A stretch of DNA of 64,000 nucleotides, taken from Bradyrhizobium genosp. L. GTDB lineage: Bacteria > Pseudomonadota > Alphaproteobacteria > Rhizobiales > Xanthobacteraceae. Below the pieces are notes generated by a model, which saw only the letters and a program-made list of their open reading frames with translations, ran no database searches and had not been told where the DNA came from. Of this stretch, positions 46,438 through 54,747 are shown piece after piece. Positions within the stretch are counted from its first letter, which is position 1. Every line of letters begins with the position of its first letter. Made by a program: the position numbers and the translations under genes. The DNA is taken from positions 5,084,001 through 5,148,000 of the forward strand of contig NZ_CP061378.1 in NCBI RefSeq assembly GCF_015624485.1, given 5' to 3'.

Positions 46438-47156
46438 CGTCTCTCCAATTGGCTTGGTTGTTTGGCCGCATATTGGCGTGGTTGGCGGGGAAGCGCAAAC
46501 GCCTTTCTCGGGTGATTTCGGCACTTGCGAAACCGGCCGCGATCACTATCGCGGGACCGGGCGCAGCGGCCTTGGATCGATCGTTTGCCGGTAGAATTCG
46601 ATCGCCCTTCCGGCCTCATCGAACCGCAGCCAAACGGGCTGACACCCTTCGAAGGTGCGCGGCGCCAAAACATGCAAAACAACCCCATGCAAAGGAGCCG
46701 GCGGGGGCCTCGACAGGCAACTTGACATGTCGGGCAAATCAGGAGCACACTTCCATTATTCCGAACTCACGAAAGCAGGCCCCGTAGCCGCAAGCCAAAC
46801 AGCGCGCCTTGATGGTCGCAGCTCATCTAGGGCGTGCGCCTAAAAGCCCGGCAGTCGCCATGCGACTTGTGACGGCGTCCACTTTGCTTCCCATAGCGAC
46901 CATGTTTGTGGCTGCGCACTCCGTCGCGATGGGCCAGAAGCAGACACTGACAGGGAATGGCATTCTGGTGCTGGAGTCCGTTAGGGACACTCATCGCATG
47001 TTAGGAGCAATGCCAATTGAGTGCACTGCGGCCTAATTCGGAAATGTAGCGATTGTGTCACGGTCGTCAGATAGAAAATTTGCCTCAAGCGTTGGCGGCG
47101 AGCCATATTAACGAACTTCATGACGCAGCAACGCGAGATCATGGAAGCATGCGATC
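46438..47156. other. 719-base region without a clear gene, with dispersed repeat copy B
   Basis: It contains the dispersed repeat at 46657-46770 and, on the minus strand, an open stretch 46737-46546. That stretch includes FEGCQPVWLRFDEAG and reads through the repeat; it may be a gene remnant. A 58-codon frame from 46860 to 47036 begins with a signal-like sequence but has no ribosome-binding site or recognisable family. I do not call either as a gene. Local GC is lower than around it. Confidence 0.5.
46657..46770. repeat. Dispersed repeat, copy B
   Basis: Shares GCCAAAACATGCAAAACAAC, CCCCATGCAAAGGAGCCGG and AACTTGACATGTCGGGCAAA with 18020-18142; 28 kb apart and in the same orientation. Confidence 0.7.
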
Positions 47157-47648
47157 GTGGCAGAGTCGCTAAACGGCCAACCCCGAACTGCTAATCTCGC
47201 GACGGCCGCAGTACGAATCCTGTCAGTTGCAATCCTGTCAGTTGCGTCAGTGTCGGTGCATGCCGCTCAATCCGACGAAAGGCTAATGACCATCCACACC
47301 GGCGAACTCCTCGGCCGCTGGGGCCTCGCCTCGTTCGAAATCCCGGCCGATCGTGTCCGTACCGAAAGCGCCGCGCGCGGCCAGTGCCGGACGCCTTATG
47401 TGATCCGCGCCGGAAAGTCCGGCGGCGTCATGATGCATCAGGCCGATCGGACTATCCCGCAGGAATTGTGGCTAAAGGGGGGGCCGGGTGGCAGGAAGTA
47501 TATCGGCCCGCGCGGTCCGACGCCCGGCGAGCAAGATCGCGAGATCGTCTGGTACGATGGCCAAGTCATGATCACCCGTTTCGTCGAAAAGAGCGCCGCC
47601 ACCCGCTACGGCAACATGGTCTACGTCCGCTGTGAGACGGGGACGTAA
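47157..47648 (+). CDS. Small exported hypothetical protein
   Basis: 163 residues from a GTG at 47157. A signal peptide (AAVRILSVAILSVASVSVHA) is followed by a polar domain with VRTESAARGQCRTPYVIRAG, GGVMMHQADRTIPQELWLKG, GPRGPTPGEQDREIVWYDGQ and a final VRCETGT. The two cysteines could pair. I do not recognise the family. The hydrophobic core of the signal contains an exact 15-base tandem duplication. It stands alone, converging with murJ. Confidence 0.6.
   Translation: MAESLNGQPRTANLATAAVRILSVAILSVASVSVHAAQSDERLMTIHTGELLGRWGLASFEIPADRVRTESAARGQCRTPYVIRAGKSGGVMMHQADRTIPQELWLKGGPGGRKYIGPRGPTPGEQDREIVWYDGQVMITRFVEKSAATRYGNMVYVRCETGT
47216..47245 (+). repeat. Two exact 15-base tandem copies in a signal-peptide coding region
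   Basis: AATCCTGTCAGTTGC occurs at 47216-47230 and again at 47231-47245, coding ILSVA twice. Confidence 0.95.
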
Positions 47649-47737
47649 GGGTTTCTATCTAACCTCAGCCGAATGGATTGCCGTGAAGCTCATGAGGCCG
47701 AGCAAGCCGCGCTGCTCGCGCGCTACGAGTCCGCTCC

Positions 47738-49267
47738 CTACCCGCGCCGGAGCGCGAACAGCCAGCCGCGGCCGAACAGCGTCAGGACCAGGAAGGCGTA
47801 GACGAAGCCGCCGACTGCCATCAGCAGCAGCAAGATCAATTCGTCGCGGAAATGCTGCATCGGCGCGAACCAGATCGCCGCGAAATGCGAGGTCAGCCAC
47901 AGCGTCACTCCAAGCACGATGCCGCAGACCGCAAACGTGCCGAACGAGCGCAGCAGCGCGCGGTCGAGCGCGAGATAGCCGCGGCGTATCGCGAAGAACA
48001 GCACCAGCAGCAGGTTGATCCAGGCGCCGATCGCAGTCGCAAGCGCGAGCCCGACCTGCGCCAGCGTGCCCATCAGGACAATCTTGAGGAGAACGTTGAC
48101 GGTCAGTCCCGTCAGCGACGCCTTGACCGGCGTGGCGGTATCCTTGCGGGCATAGAAGGTGGCGACTGCGCTCCTGATCATCACGAACGGAATCAGGCCG
48201 ACGGCGTAGGCGGCGAGCGTCGCGGCAGCCGCCGACGCGTCGGCCGTGGTGTAGGCGCCGCGCACGAACACCGCGCGCACGATCGGATCCGGCACCGCGA
48301 TGAAGGCCGCGACGAACGGGATGGTGGCAAGCAGCGTCAAGTCGAAAGCACGGCGCTGCGCGTGCGCGGCGCCGGCGATGTCATCCGCCGACAGCCGCCG
48401 CGCCATCTCCGGCAGCAGCACGGTCCCGACCGCAATGCCGATCACACCGATCGGCAGCTGATAGAGCCGCTCGGCATAATAAAGCGCGGCCAGCGCGCCT
48501 GACGGCAGGAAGGTCGCAATGATGGTGTCGGCGAACACCGCAACCTGCGTCCCCATCGAGCCCAAGGTCGCGGGGCCGATCGCGCGGAAGAAGGCCTTCA
48601 CGTCCTCGTCGAGCCGTGGCATGGCGAAGCGCGGCAAGCCGCCATGCCGCGCCAGATCGCCGGCGAGCAGAAAATATTGCAGGAAGCCCGAGATCAGCAC
48701 GCCCCAGGCGGCGGCATGTCCGGCGGTGGGAAAGAACGCCGCGAGCGCCAGCGTCGCCATCATCGACAGATTGAGGAAGATCGATGCGGCGGCGGCGGTC
48801 GCGAAGCGCTGCATCACGTTGAGGATGCCGCCATAGAGCGTCACCATCGTGATCAGGAGCAGATAGGGGAATGTGATCCGCGTGAACTCGATGGCGAGCC
48901 CGCGCTGCACCGGTTCATCGGTGAAACCGGGCGCGAGCAGGCGCAGCGCCTGCGGCATGAACACCCAGGCCAGCACCAACAGCCCGAGCTGGGTCAGGAA
49001 CAGCAGCGTGAAGATACGGTCGGCGAACAGCCGCGCCGACGAGCCGCCGCCCCTGCCATGGACATGGGCATAGGCCGGGATGAAGGCGGTGTTGAACGCG
49101 CCCTCGGCGAAGATCGCGCGAAAATTATTGGGCAGCCGCCAGGCGACCAGGAAGGCGTCGGCGATCGGTCCGGCGCCGAGGATCGCCGCGAGCATGATGT
49201 CGCGCGCGAGCCCGGTGAGCCGCGAGAGAAGCGTATAGCCGCCGACCGTGAAGATGCGCCCAAGCAT
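47738..49267 (-). CDS. murJ: Lipid II flippase MurJ (MviN)
   Basis: 509 residues with about 14 membrane helices. MOP-superfamily/MurJ features: TLLSRLTGLARDIMLAAILG at the start, FLVAWRLPNNFRAIFAEGAF, the ITFPYLLLITMVTLYGGILN helix, LPIGVIGIAVGTVLLPEM in the centre, and conserved Arg/Asp in cavity positions. It moves lipid-linked peptidoglycan precursor across the inner membrane. It could also have a role in another polysaccharide, but the length and motifs are those of MurJ. It is followed upstream by a hairpin-rich intergenic element. Confidence 0.92.
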   Translation of the reverse strand: MLGRIFTVGGYTLLSRLTGLARDIMLAAILGAGPIADAFLVAWRLPNNFRAIFAEGAFNTAFIPAYAHVHGRGGGSSARLFADRIFTLLFLTQLGLLVLAWVFMPQALRLLAPGFTDEPVQRGLAIEFTRITFPYLLLITMVTLYGGILNVMQRFATAAAASIFLNLSMMATLALAAFFPTAGHAAAWGVLISGFLQYFLLAGDLARHGGLPRFAMPRLDEDVKAFFRAIGPATLGSMGTQVAVFADTIIATFLPSGALAALYYAERLYQLPIGVIGIAVGTVLLPEMARRLSADDIAGAAHAQRRAFDLTLLATIPFVAAFIAVPDPIVRAVFVRGAYTTADASAAAATLAAYAVGLIPFVMIRSAVATFYARKDTATPVKASLTGLTVNVLLKIVLMGTLAQVGLALATAIGAWINLLLVLFFAIRRGYLALDRALLRSFGTFAVCGIVLGVTLWLTSHFAAIWFAPMQHFRDELILLLLMAVGGFVYAFLVLTLFGRGWLFALRRG

Positions 49268-49275
49268 GCGGTGCT

Positions 49276-49383
49276 TCTAGAGCCTTTTCCGTTCCGATGG
49301 AATCGGAACGAGGCTCTAGATTCTTTTTTGACGCGTTTTCTTTATGCGAACCGGTATCCACTTCGCTTGAAAACGCTCCGCCG
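49276..49383. repeat. Hairpin-bearing intergenic element
   Basis: Outer arms TCTAGAGCCT (49276-49285) and AGGCTCTAGA (49311-49320) are perfect, as are inner arms GTTCCGAT (49291-49298) and ATCGGAAC (49302-49309). A T-rich tract and GCGAACCGGTATCCACTTCG follow. It has the look of a recurring intergenic element of this genus; only one copy is in the window. Confidence 0.6.
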
Positions 49384-49411
49384 CATGCTCGCCATACGTC
49401 AAACTGGCGTA

Positions 49412-50563
49412 TCAGGCCGACAGCGCGCCGCGCACAGCCGCGATGACGCGGTCCTGGGCCGCCTCGTCGAGATAGGCGTGCATTGGCAGGCTGATGACGT
49501 CCTCCGACAGGCTTTCGCTGACCGGCAGGCCGCCGTCGGCGACCGGGAAGTCGCGATAGGCCGTCTGCTGGTGCATCGACTTCGTATAGTAGATCGCGGT
49601 CGGCACGCCCTGCGCCTTCAACGCCGCGGCGAAGGCGTCGCGATCGGTGCCCTTGGGCAGGCGGATGGTGTATTGCGCCCACACCGAGCTGCAGCCGGAG
49701 GCGAGCCGCGGCACGGTGACGAGGTTGCCGAGCCCGCGGGCATAGCGATCGGCCACCACGTTGCGCGCGGCGATCTCGTCGTCAAAGATCTTCAGCTTCT
49801 CGATCAGGATCGCGGCCTGCATGGTGTCGAGCCGGCCGGTGAGGCCGAGGCGAACGTTGTCGTATTTGTCGGAACCCTGGCCGTGGACGCGGATGCTGCG
49901 CAGCGTGTTGGCGAGCTCGTCATCATCGGTGAAGATGGCGCCGCCGTCGCCGAAGCAGCCGAGCGGCTTTGCCGGAAAGAAGCTGGTCGCGGTCGCAAGC
50001 CCGAAGGTGCCGAGCTTGCGGCCCTTGTAGCTGGCGCCAAAGCCCTGCGCGGCGTCGTCGAGCACGAACAAACCTTCGGCCCTGGCAACGGCGGCCACCG
50101 CGTCGTGATCGGCGCTCTGGCCGAACAGGTCGACCGGGATGATGCCGACCGGCTTCAGGCCACGCGCCCTCGCGGTCGCGACGCCGCGCTTGATCGACGC
50201 CGTGTCGATGTTGAAGGTCGCCTCGTCGACGTCGACGAAGACAGGCGTGGCACCGGTCAGCGCCACGGCCTCGCCGGTCGCGCAGAAGGTGAAGGACGGG
50301 CACAGCACCGCGTCACCCGGACCGACGTTCTTTGCCATCAGCACCATCAGCAGCGCGTCGGTGCCGCTGGCACAGGTCACCACGTGCTTGGCACCGCTGT
50401 AGGCGGCGAGGGCCTGCTCCAGCGCGGTGACTTCCGGGCCGTTGATGAACTGACAGTGATTGAGCACGCGGGCGACGGCTTCATCGATCGATTTGCCGAG
50501 GCGCTGGCGCTGCGCGGAGATGTCGATGAAGGGAATCGATTCAGGACGCATGTGCTGGTTCAT
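49412..50563 (-). CDS. DegT/DnrJ/EryC1/StrS sugar aminotransferase
   Basis: 383 residues. PLP fold-type I sugar aminotransferase: FIDISAQRQRLGKSIDEAV, CASGTDALLMVLMAKNVGPG, VLDDAAQGFGASYKGRKLG with the ring-contact Asp about 170, and the Schiff-base Lys about 199 in SFFPAKPLGCFGDGGA. It converts a keto nucleotide sugar to the amino sugar using glutamate. It lies just after a Gfo/Idh/MocA dehydrogenase (45 bases), like WbpB/WbpE, which make a 3-amino sugar. An acetyltransferase (WbpD type) is not nearby. The exact product is unknown. Confidence 0.9.
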   Translation of the reverse strand: MNQHMRPESIPFIDISAQRQRLGKSIDEAVARVLNHCQFINGPEVTALEQALAAYSGAKHVVTCASGTDALLMVLMAKNVGPGDAVLCPSFTFCATGEAVALTGATPVFVDVDEATFNIDTASIKRGVATARARGLKPVGIIPVDLFGQSADHDAVAAVARAEGLFVLDDAAQGFGASYKGRKLGTFGLATATSFFPAKPLGCFGDGGAIFTDDDELANTLRSIRVHGQGSDKYDNVRLGLTGRLDTMQAAILIEKLKIFDDEIAARNVVADRYARGLGNLVTVPRLASGCSSVWAQYTIRLPKGTDRDAFAAALKAQGVPTAIYYTKSMHQQTAYRDFPVADGGLPVSESLSEDVISLPMHAYLDEAAQDRVIAAVRGALSA

Positions 50564-50608
50564 GGAGTCTTTCGCGCGTGATTTGCAACGTGACTTGAAG
50601 GGTGTCGA

Positions 50609-51625
50609 TCAGCCGACGACGCGGCGCGGACCCTTGCGTGCCGTCGAGGCGGCGGGCCTGGCGGGCGATTCCAGGCAGCGAATCGCAATCTCGAGGCTCG
50701 CAACGCCCTGGTCGCCGGACACGGCCGGCAGCTTGCCGCTGCCGACCGCATCGAGGAAGGCGATCAGCTCGGCGCGCAGCGGCTCGTCGTGGCCGACGGG
50801 CAGATGGCGCATCGAGTAGCTGCCGTCCGGCTTGAAGCCGAAGCATTCGGTGACCTGGCGCGTCAGCAAATCACCCATCACATATTTGCCGCGGGTCGCG
50901 ACCGTGACGTTACGCGCCTTGAACGGCGTCAGCCAGTTGGTGTTGATGTGGGCGAGCACGCCGGAGGCGGTGCGGAACTGGAGCAGCGCAATGTCCTCGC
51001 GCTCGGCGACCGCGCTCGAAAGCTGCGGCTGCACCTCGACGATATCGGACTCGGTGAACCAGCGGATCAGATCGATGTCGTGCACGGCGAGGTCGATGAC
51101 GACGCCGACATTGGACATCCGCGGCGGGAACGGGCCGACCCGGGTGATGCCGATCGACAGGATATCCTCGCCCGAGATCGCCTGCTTGATCGCGGCGACC
51201 GCCGGATTGAAGCGCTCGACATGGCCGACCATCAGCGTCACGCCGGCGCGCTCTGCGGCGGCGACGATCTCGCGGCCCTCTTCGACCGTAGAGGCGATCG
51301 GCTTCTCGACCAGGATGTGGATGTTGCGCGCAAGACATGTCAGCGCGATCTCGTGATGCAGATGGGTGGGGGCGGCGATGGTCACCGCATCGACGCCCTC
51401 GGCGAGCAGTTCGTCGAGGGTCTCGAACGCGCGGCAGCCGACCAGCTCGATGGCGCGCGTGCGGTGTTCCGGCAGCGGATCGACAATCCCGATCAGCACC
51501 ACACCGGGCAGTCCGGCCAGCACGCGGGCATGGTTGCTGCCCATCACGCCGGCGCCGATCACGCCGACGCGCAAGGCGCGCTTGATGTCGGCCTTGGCGC
51601 CCGATGCGGACACTTTTGCATTCAT
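50609..51625 (-). CDS. Gfo/Idh/MocA family NAD(P)-dependent sugar dehydrogenase
   Basis: 338 residues from the ATG at 51625. The Rossmann domain has RVGVIGAGVMGSNHARVL, and the NAD/substrate motif is HILVEKPIAS with the conserved EKP. GHVERFNPAV and VIDLAVHDIDLIRWF follow, with His/Asp in the usual catalytic place. It oxidises a nucleotide sugar, probably at C3, before the downstream aminotransferase (WbpB-like). First gene of the pair. Confidence 0.88.
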   Translation of the reverse strand: MNAKVSASGAKADIKRALRVGVIGAGVMGSNHARVLAGLPGVVLIGIVDPLPEHRTRAIELVGCRAFETLDELLAEGVDAVTIAAPTHLHHEIALTCLARNIHILVEKPIASTVEEGREIVAAAERAGVTLMVGHVERFNPAVAAIKQAISGEDILSIGITRVGPFPPRMSNVGVVIDLAVHDIDLIRWFTESDIVEVQPQLSSAVAEREDIALLQFRTASGVLAHINTNWLTPFKARNVTVATRGKYVMGDLLTRQVTECFGFKPDGSYSMRHLPVGHDEPLRAELIAFLDAVGSGKLPAVSGDQGVASLEIAIRCLESPARPAASTARKGPRRVVG

Positions 51626-52013
51626 TTCATTGACCCCAATTGACGTTCTGGCGGTTGTCCCGGCTGCTTGCAGCGCCACCCCCGGCTCCGCGGGAATCAG
51701 CGTGAGAGGCTATCCCCGTTCGGCGCTCTTGGCGCGCACCACGACCCGCTTCGTTGGCAGCCGCTATAGCACGGCGTCACAAATGTGGCGAATGCCAACA
51801 ACGAATTCCGGACACGTTTTGATTCAAAGAGTTACATCGACCGGCGGCTCGTTTTGGGCACGGGAACCGGCGTCAGCTCTATCCCGTCATTGCGAAGATC
51901 GACAGTGACGACTTGTCCGCCAAAGCTTTGGCGAAGGCGGAAGCAATCCATGTTTCCACGTATGCGGAACGATGGATTGCTTCGCTGGCGCTTGCAATGA
52001 CGAACTGGGGCGC
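51626..52013. other. 388-base intergenic region with palindromic repeat copy 3
   Basis: It separates the ManC gene and the sugar dehydrogenase gene on the same strand. The palindrome at 51885-52002 fills the ManC side. The rest is promoter space for the dehydrogenase; no coding frame is credible. Confidence 0.6.
51885..52002. repeat. Dispersed palindromic element, copy 3
   Basis: It opens CGTCATTGCGAAGATCGAC and closes GCTTGCAATGACG. The core arms are GAAGCAATCCAT and ATGGATTGCTTC. It is longer than copy 2 through an insert around CCGCCAAAGCTTTGGCGAAGG, itself a small hairpin. It adjoins the 3' end of the ManC gene. Confidence 0.85.
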
Positions 52014-53426
52014 TCACGTCCGCTGGTAATCATCCTCGATGCGGATGATGTCGTCCTCGCCGAAATAGCTGCCGGTCTGCACCTCGATCAGCTCGAGCTG
52101 GATCTTGCCGGGGTTTTCCAGCCGGTGCACCGCGCCGATCGGGATGTAGATCGATTCGTTCTCGTGCACGGTCTTGATCAGCTCGTTGACGGTGACCTGC
52201 GCGGTGCCGCGCACCACGATCCAGTGCTCGGAGCGGTGGTGATGCTTTTGCAGCGACAACCGCCCGCCGGGCTTGACGATGATGCGCTTGACCTGGTGAC
52301 GGTCGCCATTGTCGACCGACTGGTAGGAGCCCCAGGGACGGTGGACCTTGATGTGGCTCTCGGTGACTTCGGGCGCAGTCACCTTGAGCTTGGCGACCAA
52401 CCGCTTCAGCCCGTTGGCGTCCTTCTGGCGTGACACCAGCACGGCGTCCTGGGTCGCGACCACGACGAGATCGTCGACGCCTTCGAGCGCAACCAGCGCA
52501 CGGTCGGTGGTGACGTTGCAGTTGCGGGAGTCCTCGAACACCGCAGCGCCGCGCGCCGCATTGCCCTGGCTGTCCTTGTCGGAGAGCTCCCAGACCTGGC
52601 GCCACGAGCCGATGTCGGACCAGCCGCAGGCCACCGGGACGACAGCTGCATGCGAGGTCTTTTCCATCACCGCATAGTCGATCGAGATCGCCTTGGCCGC
52701 GCCGAACGCCTGCGCATCGAGCTTGACGAAGCCGAGATCGCGCGCCGCGTTCGACACGGAGCCTTCGATCGAAGCAATGCTCGCGTCATCGACGTTGCGA
52801 TATTCATCGAGCAGCATGCTGGCGCGGAACATGAAGTTGCCGCTGTTCCAGAGATAGCCGGCATCGATATAGCCGGCCGCGGTCTGCGCATCCGGCTTCT
52901 CGACGAATTTTGCAACCGCCCTCACCTCTCCCGCGACGGCCTCGCCCGGGTTGATGTAGCCGTATTCGGTCGCAGGTCGCTCCGGCTTGACACCGAAGGT
53001 GACGATGCGGCCCTGCTCCGCCGCCGCGAGCCCTTCGCGGCATGCGGCGACGAAGGACGGCGTGTCCCGCACCAGATGGTCGGCCGCGAGCGCCAGCACG
53101 ATCGCGCCGCTCTCGCGGCCTTGCGCGAACGCCGCACCGGCCGCGATCGCCGGGCCCGAATCGCGCCGCATCGGCTCCAGCAGCACGTCCGCCTCGCGGC
53201 CGATCTCGGCCAGCTGCTCCAGCACCATGAAGCGATAGGCCTCGTTGGTGATCACGATCGGACGCTCGAACAGGCTCGCGTCCGCGACCCGCAGCAGCGT
53301 CTCCTGGAAGGTCGAGCGGGCCCCGAACAGCGACAGGAACTGCTTTGGATGCACCTCGCGCGAGGCCGGCCACAGCCGCGTCCCCGCGCCGCCGCACATG
53401 ATCAGGGGAATAATTCGTCGGTCCAT
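52014..53426 (-). CDS. manC: Mannose-1-phosphate guanylyltransferase / mannose-6-phosphate isomerase
   Basis: 470 residues from the ATG at 53426, the usual length of the bifunctional AlgA/ManC/XanB enzyme. The nucleotidyltransferase domain begins PLIMCGGAGTRLWPASREVH with the GTP-binding signature and has FVEKPD, the sugar-phosphate motif. The C-terminal cupin (VKPGGRLSLQKHHHRSEHWI) holds the isomerase zinc site. It makes GDP-mannose, the source of mannose, rhamnose and fucose units in surface polysaccharides. Monocistronic, inside the envelope cluster. Confidence 0.95.
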   Translation of the reverse strand: MDRRIIPLIMCGGAGTRLWPASREVHPKQFLSLFGARSTFQETLLRVADASLFERPIVITNEAYRFMVLEQLAEIGREADVLLEPMRRDSGPAIAAGAAFAQGRESGAIVLALAADHLVRDTPSFVAACREGLAAAEQGRIVTFGVKPERPATEYGYINPGEAVAGEVRAVAKFVEKPDAQTAAGYIDAGYLWNSGNFMFRASMLLDEYRNVDDASIASIEGSVSNAARDLGFVKLDAQAFGAAKAISIDYAVMEKTSHAAVVPVACGWSDIGSWRQVWELSDKDSQGNAARGAAVFEDSRNCNVTTDRALVALEGVDDLVVVATQDAVLVSRQKDANGLKRLVAKLKVTAPEVTESHIKVHRPWGSYQSVDNGDRHQVKRIIVKPGGRLSLQKHHHRSEHWIVVRGTAQVTVNELIKTVHENESIYIPIGAVHRLENPGKIQLELIEVQTGSYFGEDDIIRIEDDYQRT

Positions 53427-53773
53427 CGATGCCTCTAGGATGCCTTCAGTCTTTGCCGTATCCGCTGGCTCATACATCAAAATTGCGTCAAGGCCGCCGC
53501 CCGCGACGGCCCTGTTGCCGGGAAGCCCTACCACGGAGCAGTATCACGCGACCCCGCATGTCGGTCCGGATTTTACCGGTATTGTAAACTCCCGGTGCTG
53601 GCAGGTCCCCGTTCGGGCCTCTTTAGCCGGCCCCTCAACCCTGCCGCAATAGGCCGGCGCAACGCCCTATTGCCAGATCGTCGCGGAAACCATACCAAGG
53701 CGGCAAATTTGGGCGCGCGAACGCGTTTTGCGCTGTTTTCGACACATTCTGAAACCTGGCAAGCGCGGTCAAA
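53427..53773. other. 347-base intergenic region between divergent envelope genes
   Basis: It lies between manC (leftward) and the YbhN-like gene (rightward). I see no repeat, RNA structure or defined regulatory motif; the two promoters must lie here. The 60 bases around 53571-53600 are A/T-richer than the rest. Confidence 0.5.
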
Positions 53774-54739
53774 ATGCGCCGAATCCTGCTCTCTACCCTG
53801 AAGATCCTGGTCTCGGTCGCGCTGCTCTATCTGTCGTTGCGCAAGGTCGACCTGCATGAGTTGCTCTCGCGGATCCGGGTCGAGAGCCTGGGCTGGCTGG
53901 CGCTGGCGATCGCGGTGATGATGCTGCAGATCTTCCTCGGGGTGCTGCGTTGGCAGGATGTCAGCGAGGAATGCGGCGCGCCGCTCGGGCTTGGGCAGGC
54001 GATGCGCTTCAACGTCATCGGCACCTTCTTCAACCAGACGCTGCCGTCCTCGATCGGCGGCGATGCGGTGCGGCTGTGGCTGGTTGCGCGCAGCGGCGCC
54101 GGCTGGCGCGCGGCAACCTACTCGATCTTCGTCGACCGTGCGATCGGGCTCGTCGCGCTCGCCGTCGTGATCGCCGCGACCCTGCCGTGGAGCTACCGGC
54201 TGATCACCGATCCCCATGGCTGGACGGCCCTGCTGCTGCTGGATCTCGCCGCGCTCGCCGCCGGTTTCGGCTTCCTCTTGATCGGGATCCTGCCATGGCC
54301 CTGGCTGAAGAGATGGTGGGCGACCCATCATGTGCATGCCTGCGCCGTCATCGCCAACAAGGTGCTGTTCAGCCGCAAGTACGGACTGCGCGTAGCGACG
54401 CTGTCGCTGGTGATCCACGTGGTGACCGCCGTGATCGGCTGGTGCGTGGCGCAGTCGATCGCGGCCCCGGTCACGTTTGGCGAGGTCCTTCAGCTGGTCC
54501 CGCCGGTGATGCTGATCACGATGGTGCCGATCTCGATCGCGGGCTGGGGGGTGCGCGAGGCCACGATGGGATTGGCCTTCGGCTATGCCGGACTGGCCGC
54601 CAATGAGGGCGTCAACATCTCGCTGCTGTTCGGCGCGGTGTCGTTCCTGGTCGGCATTTTCGGCGGTCTGCTGTGGATCCTGAGCCCGGAAAAGGCCGCC
54701 CAGGGCGCGGAGCCGATCGAAGTCCCGGGATCGCAATAG
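53774..54739 (+). CDS. YbhN/UPF0104 flippase-like membrane protein
   Basis: 321 residues with about eight helices. Family motifs: LRKVDLHELLSRI after helix 1, FFNQTLPSSIGGDAVRLWL, and ISIAGWGVREATMGLAFGYA with the conserved GWGxRE/G element. It is distantly related to 5081-6157. Members coupled to polysaccharide genes are proposed to move lipid-linked sugars. The next gene starts 8 bases after its stop, so it is in an operon with the WecA-like initiating transferase. Confidence 0.8.
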   Translation: MRRILLSTLKILVSVALLYLSLRKVDLHELLSRIRVESLGWLALAIAVMMLQIFLGVLRWQDVSEECGAPLGLGQAMRFNVIGTFFNQTLPSSIGGDAVRLWLVARSGAGWRAATYSIFVDRAIGLVALAVVIAATLPWSYRLITDPHGWTALLLLDLAALAAGFGFLLIGILPWPWLKRWWATHHVHACAVIANKVLFSRKYGLRVATLSLVIHVVTAVIGWCVAQSIAAPVTFGEVLQLVPPVMLITMVPISIAGWGVREATMGLAFGYAGLAANEGVNISLLFGAVSFLVGIFGGLLWILSPEKAAQGAEPIEVPGSQ

Positions 54740-54747
54740 CCGAACCG

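Noticed and set aside
44326..46515. 729-codon plus-strand frame opposite the CoxL-like gene
   Set aside because: Same antisense composition artefact. The minus-strand gene has every expected motif.
46546..46737. 63-codon minus-strand frame with FEGCQPVWLRFDEAG
   Set aside because: It reads through the dispersed repeat and lacks a ribosome-binding site. It may be a gene remnant but is not a supported CDS.
46860..47036. 58-codon frame with signal-like start
   Set aside because: No ribosome-binding site, no recognisable family, and it lies in a repeat-bearing non-coding stretch.
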